NCBI RefSeq assembly: GCF_021134715.1
Contig: NC_060019.1
Location: 186,001 to 250,000, forward strand
Length of the DNA: 64,000 nucleotides
Direction of reading: 5' to 3'
Origin: Daphnia pulex
Taxonomy: Eukaryota; Arthropoda; Branchiopoda; Diplostraca; Daphniidae
This document shows positions 11,654 to 22,290 of the stretch, one piece after another. Within the stretch, counting starts at the first letter, position 1. Each line of letters opens with the position of its first letter. Position numbers and translations under genes: made by a program. The notes under the pieces were generated by a model, which saw nothing but the letters and a program-made list of their open reading frames with translations, had not been told where the DNA came from and did no database searches.

Positions 11654-12524
11654 CAAACATGTGGCACGCTGTAATGGGAGTATTTTAATAGACATAAATA
11701 GCCCACGTTTTATATAGAAATATCAAAGTTTAAAACCCAAATGTATTTTATTTATTTCATATTCTAAGGTGCCGAAATCCAGTTTCCAGTTTGACGAATA
11801 TTTCAGGCATGTTTCAGGTTAGCCGCGAAATGCAGCAAAATTCTCCCATCGCTTGGTCAAAAATCGTGTTTCATATAATGATGATTTCCAGCAGAAACCT
11901 AAAGTGTGACGTCAAAAACATTGTTAAAAAAAAAACTAGAAAGTGAAAAGAGCTGAAAACGTGTTGGAGCTTGGATCAGATCGGTAGGGTTTGTGACTTT
12001 GTGTTCTAATTTTTGCTACATTCTTAGTGTATAAAATTTCTTCTTCGAATTTTCAACAACTCTGCGTTAAAACTTGTTATTGTTATCTGGATAATTTTTT
12101 TTTATTTGTGAATAGGCCTACCAAATTGCAAAAGGTAAATTGTGATAGAATCAATTGTTGCTGGATTCATTGGCTGTCCTAGCTCAACGTGATGGCATGA
12201 TGATGGACAAAAATGTCTTATTTCAGTAAGTGTTAAGTGAGATAATATTCCCTCCTTTCTAGCCATTACTGCCATTACTTAACTGATTGCTTATTCCATT
12301 TTATTGCATCATAGACTAGATGGAGTAATAATTTGGGGATCACACTTGGAACAACAGGAAATAAAAGATGGACGATTTCCACTTTCAGCTTTCCAATTTT
12401 GTTGAAAAGCATTATCCTGTTTGCCGCTAGTTAATCAACTGTTATCCAGTGTTCCACATTTGACTTCTCAGGTGTGTGATTCAAACTTAAGTTTATGCAA
12501 CCATAAAGACCCACTAATGTCAAG

Positions 12525-13005
12525 TATTTTTTACTGGAAAACATGTATAGGCAGTTTCCCCTTTAATGTCGTACTTATTCATGGTATTTGTTTAAATCAA
12601 TCAAAATTTACTTACTACCTTACTTACTATATTTCTAATGGTTTTTCTCTCCCATCAGAATGTTTTCCATTACGCTGTGATGCTGCCAACCTTGCTGCAA
12701 TTCACAAGTGGTAAGCTGCATGTATAAACACTATCTGAAATCAAAGATGATGGGCCACTTACAACTTAATTATTATTTCGCTTAATTAAATTTTCCTTTT
12801 CATTTCAGTTGTTTCCAGTTTTTTATCTCCTCAGTTTGGTTTTGTCACTGCCAACCAACTGATGTGTCAGTTTCCGCAGTAAGAAGACATGTCTGGTGTG
12901 AAACATGGAAAGCCTTTGCGAATGAACTCCCCACCACTTGGATATTGGAATGCTGACCACCTCCTGCTGTAGCATCTAGCAAATTGTTAAAGGACGGACG
13001 ACGGC
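12525..13005 (+). repeat. Dispersed repeat family, copy 2
   Basis: Collinear with 6941-7415, about 85-90 percent identical by eye, with small indels (for example an added 'gttttg' near 12838). Same relative end at 'aaaggacggacgacgg'. Confidence 0.65.
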
Positions 13006-13653
13006 ACGGGTCGAGTGTGAGTGTGAGTGTCAATAAATGAACAATGACGTTCGCTCGTTAATAATTTTTAATTCTCTTTCAGGGAAGTCAACACTACTTG
13101 GTGGCCAAGAGGGATATTCTGTTGAAGTTTCACGAGAAGAGTGGGCAGTTTGTCGCAGCCGCCCAAAGCCCAGCCATTAGTTTTCCGTTGAGGATCGTGT
13201 ACCTTGTATATCTTTCACCAGCCGTTGTCTGGGCTAAAGCTGCCGAGGCGAGTTCATTCGACAACGCCTCCCAGTGGCTCTTCCTTTACCAGATGCAAGA
13301 GAAAATAGACTTTGCTAATCTTTTGTCTCTAGTCCTGAGGGCTGTTTCCGGATAGCGCAGTCGTGGTGCGGATGTGATGAGCAGGTACCATTCTGACTTG
13401 CTATCATAAAATATGGTTCATCACTCTAAGATTTTTCTTTTTTTTCTCCATTCGGTCATCGAGTCAAGGTCCAGGCCGTGAATGTCAGCATACACAAAGT
13501 GATTTACTTTGTTGGCGAGATCCAGACGAGTCATTTGTCTCTTAAGGTAAGATACCTCAAGGATTTTTTTTTGGTTGCTTTCAACTGTCGCCGTTATTAT
13601 GTGCGTACTCGAACTTTCCTACAGCATTCACAGGACTTAATGTTAAGTCAGAA

Positions 13654-13720
13654 CGATGCAACATGGAGCTCCCAAGGTCGAGAATGGGCTGGTTTTTTAA
13701 ACGTAGAAATAGGTGGGGTC
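13654..13720 (-). pseudogene. C1q exon fragment
   Basis: The minus strand reads PTYFYV-stop-KTSPFSTLGAP, the counterpart of PTYFYVQKNAPFSTVGAP in the intact C1q gene at 5008-6437. It is interrupted by a stop codon and there is no homology on either side to the rest of the domain. Confidence 0.7.
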
Positions 13721-14487
13721 AATGGTAAATATCATAGGTAAATCAAGGGTATAATAAATTAGGGTGGGGCGATTAATTTGGGTTTAATTATGAAATTAAC
13801 TTCTAGGATGGTTAAGCTAGTTCTCCCCTCTCTCAGTGAACTCTTTCTTACCGGCGAATTTCTTTTGTTTAAATCTACTCAGTTTTAGTCAAAGATTAAA
13901 TTTAATTAGTTTATTCTTAATGGGATATTGTGTTTAATGTATTCCGACACCAAAGTACGGTATTTCACAAATAATAATGAAGACCATTTATTCCAGGAAA
14001 TATTCTTCCGGCTTCCCGACTTCAACTCCGGATTCCGCCCTCTGTATTTCCCAACATCTTGAAGACAACGATTTTTGTGATTGATCCTTCTACACTCTAC
14101 CACCGCCGTTGTTCAGGTGAAAACACTTTCTTTACTTCTGGTGCATATTATCCCTAGTTGTTTGATAGCACAGACATTTTCGATGACTTTATAGACATTT
14201 GTGTTTATTGATTGACAGAACTAAGAAAATGCAAACATTGATACAGAGAGAATAGCAAAACTCTACAATAGTTTCAACGTACATAGTTCAGTCGCCTCGT
14301 TATAAACTTTCGCTAAGATACCCAAGCCCTAATGTTTATTACCGTAGGTTTAAATGCTTAATACCCCTGTTATCTAAATCTCTTGTTAAGACATGACACT
14401 ATTCAGAAAATAGGTAGACAGCTGTTTTCTCAGACGGGTGATCACCTCATTCGCCTCTCTTGGATAGAAACGTGTGATGAAGAAGAA

Positions 14488-16995
14488 TTAGTAAGAGTTA
14501 ACACGACATACATTGGTAGGATAGAAATTATGTTCTTGCTTGTCGCAGTAACCAATGCCCACCGCTTCCCTTTTCATGAATAGCTCTATAAAGTTCATTG
14601 TTTCTGCATTTCTCGTTGCCTTGTCGAGAGGGGTGACTCCATTCTTATCGGCAACGTTGGGATCGGCTCCCAGTTGAATGAGATGAGGAACATTTATCGT
14701 AGGATTGAGTCCCAGTATTGCGTGGTGAAGAGGTGTCAGTCCATCGTTGTCCACTCCGTTGATGTCAAACTCTCCCGTTTCCAGAATGACGTCGATTATA
14801 TCCGTCGTCTTTGCATAACGCGATGCCAAATGAAGTACATTCTTGTCAGCGCTAATATTTAATCCATTTTTGATTAGCGCACGAATCATTTCCAAGTCAG
14901 AATTTTTAATGGCGCGATCTAGAGCCTCTGCTGCATCCGGTTTGTTATCTATTTCCACGTCGGCTTTCCCTTTCAACAGATTGGCGATTCTTTCGCCCAG
15001 CCCGTGCTTGTTGTCCATGGCGTATTCTAGCGCAGTTCGCCCGTCATCGTCCATCAAGTTGACATCCACGTCTGGATTATTCAGGAATAACTCGACGACC
15101 TGCACGTCTTTTGCGTAAGTAGCCGCCTTGTGAAGTGGAGTGACTCCATTCTTATTACCAGCGTTGGGATCGGCCCCCTTTAGAATGAGATGAGGAATGA
15201 TTATCGCAGGATTCATCCCCTCTATCGCATAGTGGAGTGGTGTATTTCCGTCTTTGTCGACTCCGTTAATGTCGAATTCTCCCTTTTCCAGAACTTCGTC
15301 GATGAGATCCGTCGTCTTTGCATAAATTGATGCCAAATGAAGTGCATTCATTTCGATTTCATTATATGTTTCAGTGGTGATATGGACTCTATTTCTGATC
15401 GTTATTCGAAACATTTCTGCGTCAACATCGGCACTTTGGGATTCTTCAATGCTGGCAATGCCTTTTTCCACCAACCGAGCAACAATTTGATCAGCTAGCA
15501 GCTCGTTTTTATTCATCTTGGCGCAAGCGACAATTGCTGTTGCGTCGTTTTTGAAAATAGCTTCATCTTCAATATTCTTTAGTAAGACATCGATGATTTT
15601 CATGTCCTTTGCTTGACTTGCAGCCACGTGAAGTGGAGTATGGCCTTCAATGTCTAGACGGTTGACATCAGCGCCCTTTTGGATCAAATGCTCGGCCGTG
15701 ATTTCATTGGATTTGAAGGCGGCGTAATGAAGTGCAGTCACTCCTTGTTCGTTTTGATCGTTGACATCGCCCAGTCCTTTGACTTTTTTAAATTCCAGAA
15801 GTAGATCGATGATGGCATTACCGTGTACTCTCTCCCATGTTGCCACATGAAGAGGAGACATCCCGTTGTTGTCGATTATGTTGGGATTGGCTCCTTTGTT
15901 TATCAAATATTTGACGGCGATGGCGTTGCATGCAAAAACGGCAGTGTGAAGCGCAGTTTGTCCGGATTCGTCTACATCGTCGATATTGACTTTGTAGTGT
16001 GCTAGTAGCAAATCAAAAATCTCCGTCTTCGTTGCGTACATGGCCGCTGTTTCAAGTTTGTTCATCCCGTTTGATGCGTCGCCTATTGTGGGATCGGCAC
16101 TATACGGAGGTTTTAGAAAATGTTCAACCATTTTGGTTTTCGAAAGTGTAATCGCATTATTTAGCAAACTTCCTGCCCTAAGGAAGAAATCAATGTCCAA
16201 CTGTTCACTCTCCGTCAATGCATCAACAAGCTCGGTCTTTTCTAAATAAATGAAAGTGAATAAAGGGTGCCATTCGTTCACATTTGATAGCCTGTTAATG
16301 GAATCCAGTGAAATGGTTTTTCGTTCACTTTCATGAGGAGAAGAGCATTTGAAATAACCCTCGTTTTCATATCCAGTCATTCGTTTGATGACCAAAGTGA
16401 CAAAGGTCTGGCAGTTGGAGTCGTCGGCATCCAAGTTTTCTGCAACGATTTGATGGGCCCAAAGTAATGCTAATAGATCTTTAATCGTACCTTTTCCTTT
16501 CAAATTTTCTTTAATAGGTTTCACTTTGATTCGCTCTGCGCCATCCAATTTGCGCTTGACGTCATTCTTGTTGCCGGATCTCTGCAAGATGATGCATTCC
16601 AGGTTCTTTTCCAACGACCACCAATCGTCTCCGTCTATTTGACTGGCCGTTTTGAAGACGACGAAAGTGTGGATGGCTCCTCCTGCATCAGCTTTGCCCG
16701 TGCTGCTCTGGTGGATTTCGAATTCCTTGATTTTCGACTCTTTGTCGATGTCTTTTAATACGTCCGGCGTGTCAGGTAGTTCAGCTCCAGTGTATTCCAA
16801 AATTTCCAAAGTTTCTTCGTCTAGTAAAAATCGAAAAAGCCCAGGTTCCGATATTTCGTGCTCCACGTCAGGTTCGTTATCGGCATCGGGCACGAAGAGC
16901 AATTTTTGCTCGTCGTTGCGATCATACCAACAACTGCCACTACCAACAGCAGCCAACCACCAAACGAAATAGAATTGAACGCGTGAGCACTTCAT
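14488..16995 (-). CDS. Secretory ankyrin-repeat protein, 835 aa, single exon
   Basis: One uninterrupted frame. The N-terminus MKCSRVQFYFVWWLAAVGSG is a likely signal peptide. Residues about 100-215 form a separate domain with GGAIHTFVVF (His109), WWSLEKN and NCQTFV (Cys195). This His...Cys spacing and text recall papain-like LRAT/PPPDE-type folds, but that is inference. From about residue 310 to the end there are roughly 13 ankyrin repeats (G-x-TPLHxA, GADPN, etc.). Repeats around residues 555-665 and 715-825 are near-duplicates (both AKTTD-I-D-V, EFDINGVD, NGVTPL), showing recent internal doubling. Ankyrin repeats are normally cytosolic, so the secretory leader is notable. The C-terminal tail YCDKQEHNFYPTN is not ankyrin-like. 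Function unknown. Confidence 0.85.
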   Translation of the reverse strand: MKCSRVQFYFVWWLAAVGSGSCWYDRNDEQKLLFVPDADNEPDVEHEISEPGLFRFLLDEETLEILEYTGAELPDTPDVLKDIDKESKIKEFEIHQSSTGKADAGGAIHTFVVFKTASQIDGDDWWSLEKNLECIILQRSGNKNDVKRKLDGAERIKVKPIKENLKGKGTIKDLLALLWAHQIVAENLDADDSNCQTFVTLVIKRMTGYENEGYFKCSSPHESERKTISLDSINRLSNVNEWHPLFTFIYLEKTELVDALTESEQLDIDFFLRAGSLLNNAITLSKTKMVEHFLKPPYSADPTIGDASNGMNKLETAAMYATKTEIFDLLLAHYKVNIDDVDESGQTALHTAVFACNAIAVKYLINKGANPNIIDNNGMSPLHVATWERVHGNAIIDLLLEFKKVKGLGDVNDQNEQGVTALHYAAFKSNEITAEHLIQKGADVNRLDIEGHTPLHVAASQAKDMKIIDVLLKNIEDEAIFKNDATAIVACAKMNKNELLADQIVARLVEKGIASIEESQSADVDAEMFRITIRNRVHITTETYNEIEMNALHLASIYAKTTDLIDEVLEKGEFDINGVDKDGNTPLHYAIEGMNPAIIIPHLILKGADPNAGNKNGVTPLHKAATYAKDVQVVELFLNNPDVDVNLMDDDGRTALEYAMDNKHGLGERIANLLKGKADVEIDNKPDAAEALDRAIKNSDLEMIRALIKNGLNISADKNVLHLASRYAKTTDIIDVILETGEFDINGVDNDGLTPLHHAILGLNPTINVPHLIQLGADPNVADKNGVTPLDKATRNAETMNFIELFMKREAVGIGYCDKQEHNFYPTNVCRVNSY

Positions 16996-17856
16996 GGTAT
17001 GTTCATTTGATACTCTGATGTTTTTACAACAATTATAAACCTTGCTTTTTCGTTGTTTGTGACTGTGCCTACACTCTGCATGTACGTTGGAGTTGGTTTC
17101 AGCACTTTGACTGAATGGATGCCAATAGATTTTCTATTTTTGTGGCGGAGAAATGATAAGAAATGAGCCTCCCTTATTGAACCAGCACCCGAGATCTCAT
17201 TTTTCATATTGTGTCCGTCAGCGACTGTTGGACTTGGCGTCTGATTACGAGTGTGTGATATCATGGGATTAGTCGCTAAAATTAGTTTTTGTGTGTGTGT
17301 GTGTGTAAACAATGAAGTTATCACCGTTACACTGTTTAACCTGATTATTTGCCTTATAAATGTCTTAGGTGAGCGTGGTTATTAGTTAACTTTAAAAACA
17401 TTGTGTGGCTAATAGAGTGGACAGATGAATTTTATTCACATGTTTACTCGATGTCTCGAAGCAACTTTTTCAAAATTAAAGTTTACTTAGCTTGGCATTT
17501 CTTCAAATGTCAACCACAATTACAAGAGAATCGACAAGTATTACGTCACTTAATTCACAAATTTATTGTCTTTTCTTTTCAGTTGTTGCTGCCGGTTGGT
17601 GACATCATTCACCGACTATTTAAGTTTTCCTGTTCATCACCACCAGACAGCTGCCTCAGTTTCAACAATGAGAAACCGCCAGATGAAATGTGAAAAACTT
17701 TTTGAACGAAACTCCCATCACTTCTTCACTTCATGATCACATCACTCCCATCACGTGGTAATACTTCGCTATACTGATCACGGACTCCATTGGTGAAACT
17801 GAAAACCGACGTTGAGAGAATGCTGTAATCCAAGACTGATTAATTGTGTTGTTAGA
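16996..17856. other. Intergenic, ankyrin promoter side, GT microsatellite, repeat copy 3
   Basis: A GT run lies at about 17290-17307. The diverged third repeat copy lies at 17490-17725. The stretch 17750-17855 resembles 21120-21220 inside the adjacent palindrome arm ('gagagaatgctg...ttcaagactga'). No gene is supported. Confidence 0.45.
17490..17725 (+). repeat. Dispersed repeat family, copy 3 (diverged)
   Basis: Matches copies 1 and 2 patchily: 'ttcttttcagttgtt', 'cagctgcctcagtttc', 'aactcccatcac'. It directly precedes the left palindrome arm. Confidence 0.45.
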
Positions 17857-18161
17857 TTGTCCGAAGAATTCCTCAACCTGTCGAAATGCTGATGGACAAC
17901 TTAATGGCCCTCAAGAAAAATCATTAGGTGAAGGACTTTTTTCCTCCCCATTCAGTGAGATTGACTATGGTCATCGGCAGCTTACATCTTCTGAGAATGG
18001 GTAAGACAAAAGAAACCATCAGAATATCAACTATCCGCCTATTTTGTTGTGTTTTGAGTGAAAACTTGTATATATATTTCGAGGGTCTCAATCTCAATTT
18101 TGTGGGTTGTTACGCAATGGTTTAATTTGTTATACCTTCGCCTTTCTTGCTGACCAATTAG

Positions 18162-18352
18162 GCGCAATCATCACAATCAAACCGCCGGTACGACTGCAAT
18201 TGGTGTTGCACTACGACGCCAAATGGTTGGACGTTGCCGTGCGATTGGTGGAAATAACGGACCACTTTGTCTTTTTCCGAGAGTCGGCCGTCGGTCCTGC
18301 ATTGGCTGCCAATTTTTTAGCTGTCGTTCTAGAGGAATTCAACTGTATTCAG
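18162..18352 (+). pseudogene. Semaphorin-exon-like fragment (left arm)
   Basis: Bounded by splice-like AG and GT. The frame contains AKWLDVAVRLVEI ... DHFVFFRESAVG, which resembles [13 protein letters not shown] ... [14 protein letters not shown] in exon 5 of the Sema-collagen gene (42503-41976). Nucleotides match too: 'tttgtctttttc' followed by 'cgagag.tggccgtcg'. No other Sema exon is recognisable nearby. A downstream exon-like stretch at about 18480-18590 has a one-base frameshift relative to the right arm. Confidence 0.55.
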
Positions 18353-18713
18353 GTATATAAGTGAAACTAGTTGGTCTCTACGTATTTTTTTGTTTTTCTT
18401 GTCTCTTTTTTATTTTTAAATTTTATGTTAAGTCGGTGAAAAGACGATTCTAAACTTGCGCTTTTTTCATTTTGTGTAGTGACGAGATTCCGAAATGGAA
18501 AGATAACGGGTCGTGTCAAACGCATTTCTGACCAACGTTCTGCCACATGTTTTGCCGATCGCATTTCTTTGAGTTATCACAAGGTATAATTATTATATTA
18601 CAGTGAGGACTGACGCAATTGTTATTAATATCAAATCCTTTGTTTATAAACTGGCTTCCAAATTTGTTTCTTTACCAAAGGATACTTTGCATGAATTTGG
18701 AAATATCTCAAAT

Positions 18714-18984
18714 GACGTCCAGCGACGCCAAGACGCTCGGAGTGGCCGCCTCTCTCATCGCCTCTTCTCCGGCCCATCAACAGCAGCAGCAGCAGACGGG
18801 CGGCGGTGGCGGTGGCAAATTGTTGGCCCAGGACAAATTCTCCTGTCAGAACCGATTCGTCGTCCTGTGCATCGAAGCCACCAGCCAAGGGGTGGCCACC
18901 GGTGGCAGTGGGCGGGTGAAGCGGACGGCCGAGCACATCATCTCGGAGGATCACTACCAAGCCCACCTTCAGTCGCTCTTTTAA
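18714..18984 (+). pseudogene. Endostatin C-terminal exon fragment (left arm)
   Basis: Matches the last exon of the collagen gene from 'acgtccagcgacgcc' onward: [18 protein letters not shown], a poly-Gln/poly-Gly run, [20 protein letters not shown], then a different C-terminus ending LQSLF-stop. It lacks the upstream half of endostatin. The same fragment, with in-frame length differences, sits in the other arm. It could be the last exon of a second, unrecognised gene, but no complete gene is visible. Confidence 0.7.
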
Positions 18985-19859
18985 AATGTTCATTTGTCGT
19001 GTTCCAGAAATCTCTCCCAGGCAAATTTTCGATTTCATTTTGAAAATGATTTGCAAAAAAAATGACCAACGAGTCGGCCAAAGACCCGAAGGCACTTCTT
19101 CGTCTCTGCATTTCCTTTTTTTTTTAAAAATGTTTTTCTAAACTTGGGCAGCTTTTTGGGGGGGAATAAAAAACAATCCGACGACAATCGACCCAAAATG
19201 TCGTCGTTGGCAATTTATATATTTTTGAACTTTAACCCCTTCCTTGTCTTTCTCTCGCCCCCCGAGGAATGATGAGATTGTCGGTGTGTGTGTTGCATCA
19301 GTCACAAAATGTGTGCTGCGTCCAAAGTCTTTGATATAACACGTATATAGCAACTACCAATTACCCTTGTTAGATGTCGCTGGCATCGCTTTGTTTTCTT
19401 GTCACGTCAGAAGTTCTTGCTGCTTTTCATGCTGCTTTCTTCGTGATTTTCTTTATGTTTTGGGAATAAATTCAACGCCATTTAAAATGTAAGTTTCTCT
19501 CATTCTGATTCTTTTACTGTATAGTTTATTTTGGTTGCTTTGTCTTGTCTTGTTTTCTATTTACAATTCTATTTTATTACCCAACGACAATTGACTTATT
19601 TTCTTAAAATATCTACTAATAATACTTGCTTTAAACTCTGTTCTGTGTCTGCGTAATAATTCCTTAATCAGGCCCTTCTGGCGAGTCGCAAACGAGGTGT
19701 CAAAATAGATATAACTTAAAAGTTTCCTTCTTCGTTAGTTTTGATCATTTTCAGCTGTCAAAATAGTCAGTTTCAGTTAATTTGCAGCATGGTTTGTACA
19801 TCCCTGTAAACATTTTTCGGCAGTTTATGTGTGATAACTGACGATAACTATTCCACCAA

Positions 19860-20243
19860 CAAAGCTCACTTGTTAGATTTTTAATTATGTGTTTTTATTT
19901 TCTACTTCCGGTTTTCTCATTTCTGTCAGTAGTTCAGTAAATATTCATCTGAGGCAAAAAAGAACCACATATTCGTGATCTTCGTCAAATTTGTGGTAAA
20001 GTTCATGTTTTCTTTTGTACGTACGCGTACTTCCGGTTTTGAGAATTTTCCTGAACTATAGTTCAGGAAAATTCTCGATTTTGGCCAAATTTTGGATTTC
20101 GTTTAAATCACACCTAATCGACCCCAAATTTCACGTAGATCACGAATATTTAGTTTATTTTGATGACAGCTCAATGGTTAAGGCGCTATCGCTTACTTCC
20201 GGTATACTTCCGGGAAATTTGCATAAAACTAGCAAGTGAGCTT
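19860..20243. mobile_element. Foldback/MITE-like element (left arm)
   Basis: Starts 'acaaagctcacttgttag' and ends 'ctagcaagtgagctttgt', inverted repeats of about 18 bp. The centre is a perfect 36-nt palindrome at 20041-20076 ('gagaattttcctgaac' TATA and its complement). Intermediate segments also pair ('aaatttgacgaagatcacgaat' with its near-complement). No protein and no clear target-site duplication. Confidence 0.6.
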
Positions 20244-20539
20244 TGTTCTCTGTACTTATCTCAAGATTGAATGCTAGGTTGTAGCAAACAAAAATGCAAT
20301 TTTCAAGTTTTGCGAGCATCTTAAGTCCAGTCCTTAATAATGAGTTTTTAGGCGTGTCTAATAGATGGCGTGTTAATTGTTTGTGTCAGTTTTGGGCTTA
20401 TGGCGGTTTGCTGTCAACAGTTAAGCTATCTTTTCTTCGAAAATTACCAATGGAATTACAGGTAAATTCGAGTGATTTCATCTGTAAATTCATTAAATTG
20501 TCGGTGATGTGTTCTATTCCGTGACTTAATGTATCTCAT

Positions 20540-22290
20540 CAACTTACAGGAGAAAACGTGTTGAAAGGGTCGTGCAGCTTACTGCTGTGTGTTCAAAATC
20601 ATTGTATTCTACTGAAGGTGCCATCAAAATGAAACAGGTAACAACCATTACTAGCTTTATCAATACAGTATTGCTGAAACATAAATTCTTCTCATCTTTT
20701 ATTAGGATTCATCATAATTGTCTGCTGTTTGTATTGGACTTGCTAGATCGCCAATCCCAGCCATGCCCCAATTTTGAGTGTACACTACTAACTGTTTATT
20801 ATTTCTAGATCATAGACGCCAAGCACATTGATGACAAAAACTATAAACAAGGTGACTAATTGTTTATTTTATTTACAGGTTCTTCATTACAGGTTTCTAA
20901 CACATTGGCATGGCAGATTTGATGAGAAGTCATATTTAGAAGGAAAAGGACAAGGACCATACAGTCAACAAGGTTCCTTGTTTGCTAACCCGTTGGCTGC
21001 TACCCTTCAATCTCCCTGTTTACTTCCTTACACAGGTCCTATTGATTTGAGGTATTACTTTCTGTCGCTACAACCTTGTTTGAATTTTATTGTCATCAAA
21101 TTAAATGTTCATTCTGCTTTTACAGGGTAACTCTTTCGCTACTGATGACATCAACTGTTATAAACTGACGAGAGAATGCTGCAATTCAAGACTGATGCAT
21201 TGTGTAGTTGTTAGATAAATGGCAAGTGCATATCTGGGCTCCCTTCTTTTCTGTGGCCCCGTTTCCCTAACTAACCACTAACCAACGCCCGCCGGTGGTC
21301 ACTCACCCGCTGTGAAACCAGGAGGAGGGGAGGGCTCTGGTCGAACGGGGACTTGGAAGGCGCATGATCCGATGAAAACTTTTGGAGGGTCATGAGTCTA
21401 ACCCGGAAGCCTAGTATGACTACATCTCCCCAGTAAAACTTGCCTCGTACTTCTCTCTTCTTCTCGGTCCAGATAAATATCTCTGGGGGCCGTAGACATT
21501 TCCTATAACAGCATGTGCGAGTTAAAACAATGCATCCACTACCCAATGAAACAAATAGCCATGGTTTATTTTTTGTGGAAATCTCCGTCAGTCAAGTTAC
21601 AAAGACGATGTAGATTTCCGCAAAACTTAACCACCGCTTTTTGTCTCATTGCCGCAGCGGTGGTGGCGGGTTGCGTTTAAACTCGTGCAGTAGTAAACCG
21701 TCTTGAACCGGACGCTCTGTTTATTGAAATTTTTGTACATTTTTAAAGGATAATAAAACTGTTTCATGTAATGTATTTTTTTTTATTTATTACAGATATT
21801 ACATGGTTAAGGTTTAACATTGGTTTATAGGGTTAAGGGTATAGATTTAAGGGTTGGTAGGTGTATATTTACAGGGTTTGAAGGATTGGAAGGTATATAT
21901 TTTTGGGGTTTGGAGATTAATTGGTAGGGATACATTTGTAGGGTTATAAATTAACTGAATTTCTATCCATACTTGAAATATCCCCCTCCAACATCCACCA
22001 CTTTACTTTCCCAACCCCAAAAACATGTTTATATTTGACATGAACATCCCATTTTTTTTTTTGTTGCTTCTGAACTTATATACGGTAAACTGCAATAGTA
22101 ACGATGACCATAATTTAACATAATATGATACAACTTCGGTAAAAAATCAGCACCAAGGAACGGCCAATTGAACTTGATGTAGAAATAAGATCTTTCACCA
22201 GCATAGGCTTCAACAACGTAGACAGCAACTACGCGAACATACACGATGAACCTGTAACCAAAATTAATTGAATTAATCTTCACCATCAAT
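20540..22290. other. Unrecognised exon-like frames (left arm)
   Basis: Several splice-bounded open stretches: about 20551-20637 (+, RKRVERVVQLTAVCSK...), 20878-21060 (+, HWHGRFDEKSYLEGKGQGPY) and 22029-22289 (-, YAGERSYFYIKFNWPFLGADF). They are exactly repeated in the right arm. I do not recognise a family and cannot assemble a continuous gene. 21240-21730 is GC-richer than its surroundings and may be a promoter or exon. Confidence 0.35.

Larger units (their letters stand above)
11654..14487. other. Intergenic with repeat copy 2 and C1q-locus debris
   Basis: Contains repeat copy 2 (12525-13005). An unrecognised open stretch lies at 13098-13355 (+). The segment 13465-13735 resembles a shortened 4590-5430 of the C1q locus. 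No complete gene is supported; 13740-14480 shows nothing recognisable. Confidence 0.45.
17857..22250 (+). repeat. Large inverted duplication, left arm
   Basis: Reverse-complement partner of 24715-29100. From 20015 to about 22195 the two arms pair with a constant coordinate sum of 46966 and look identical, with identical open reading frames on opposite strands. Outside this the arms differ by substitutions and small indels. The outer edge is at the shared 'attgtccgaa.aattcctcaacc'. The arm holds sema-like and endostatin-like fragments (outer half), a foldback element (19860-20243) and unrecognised exon-like frames (20540-22290). Confidence 0.95.
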
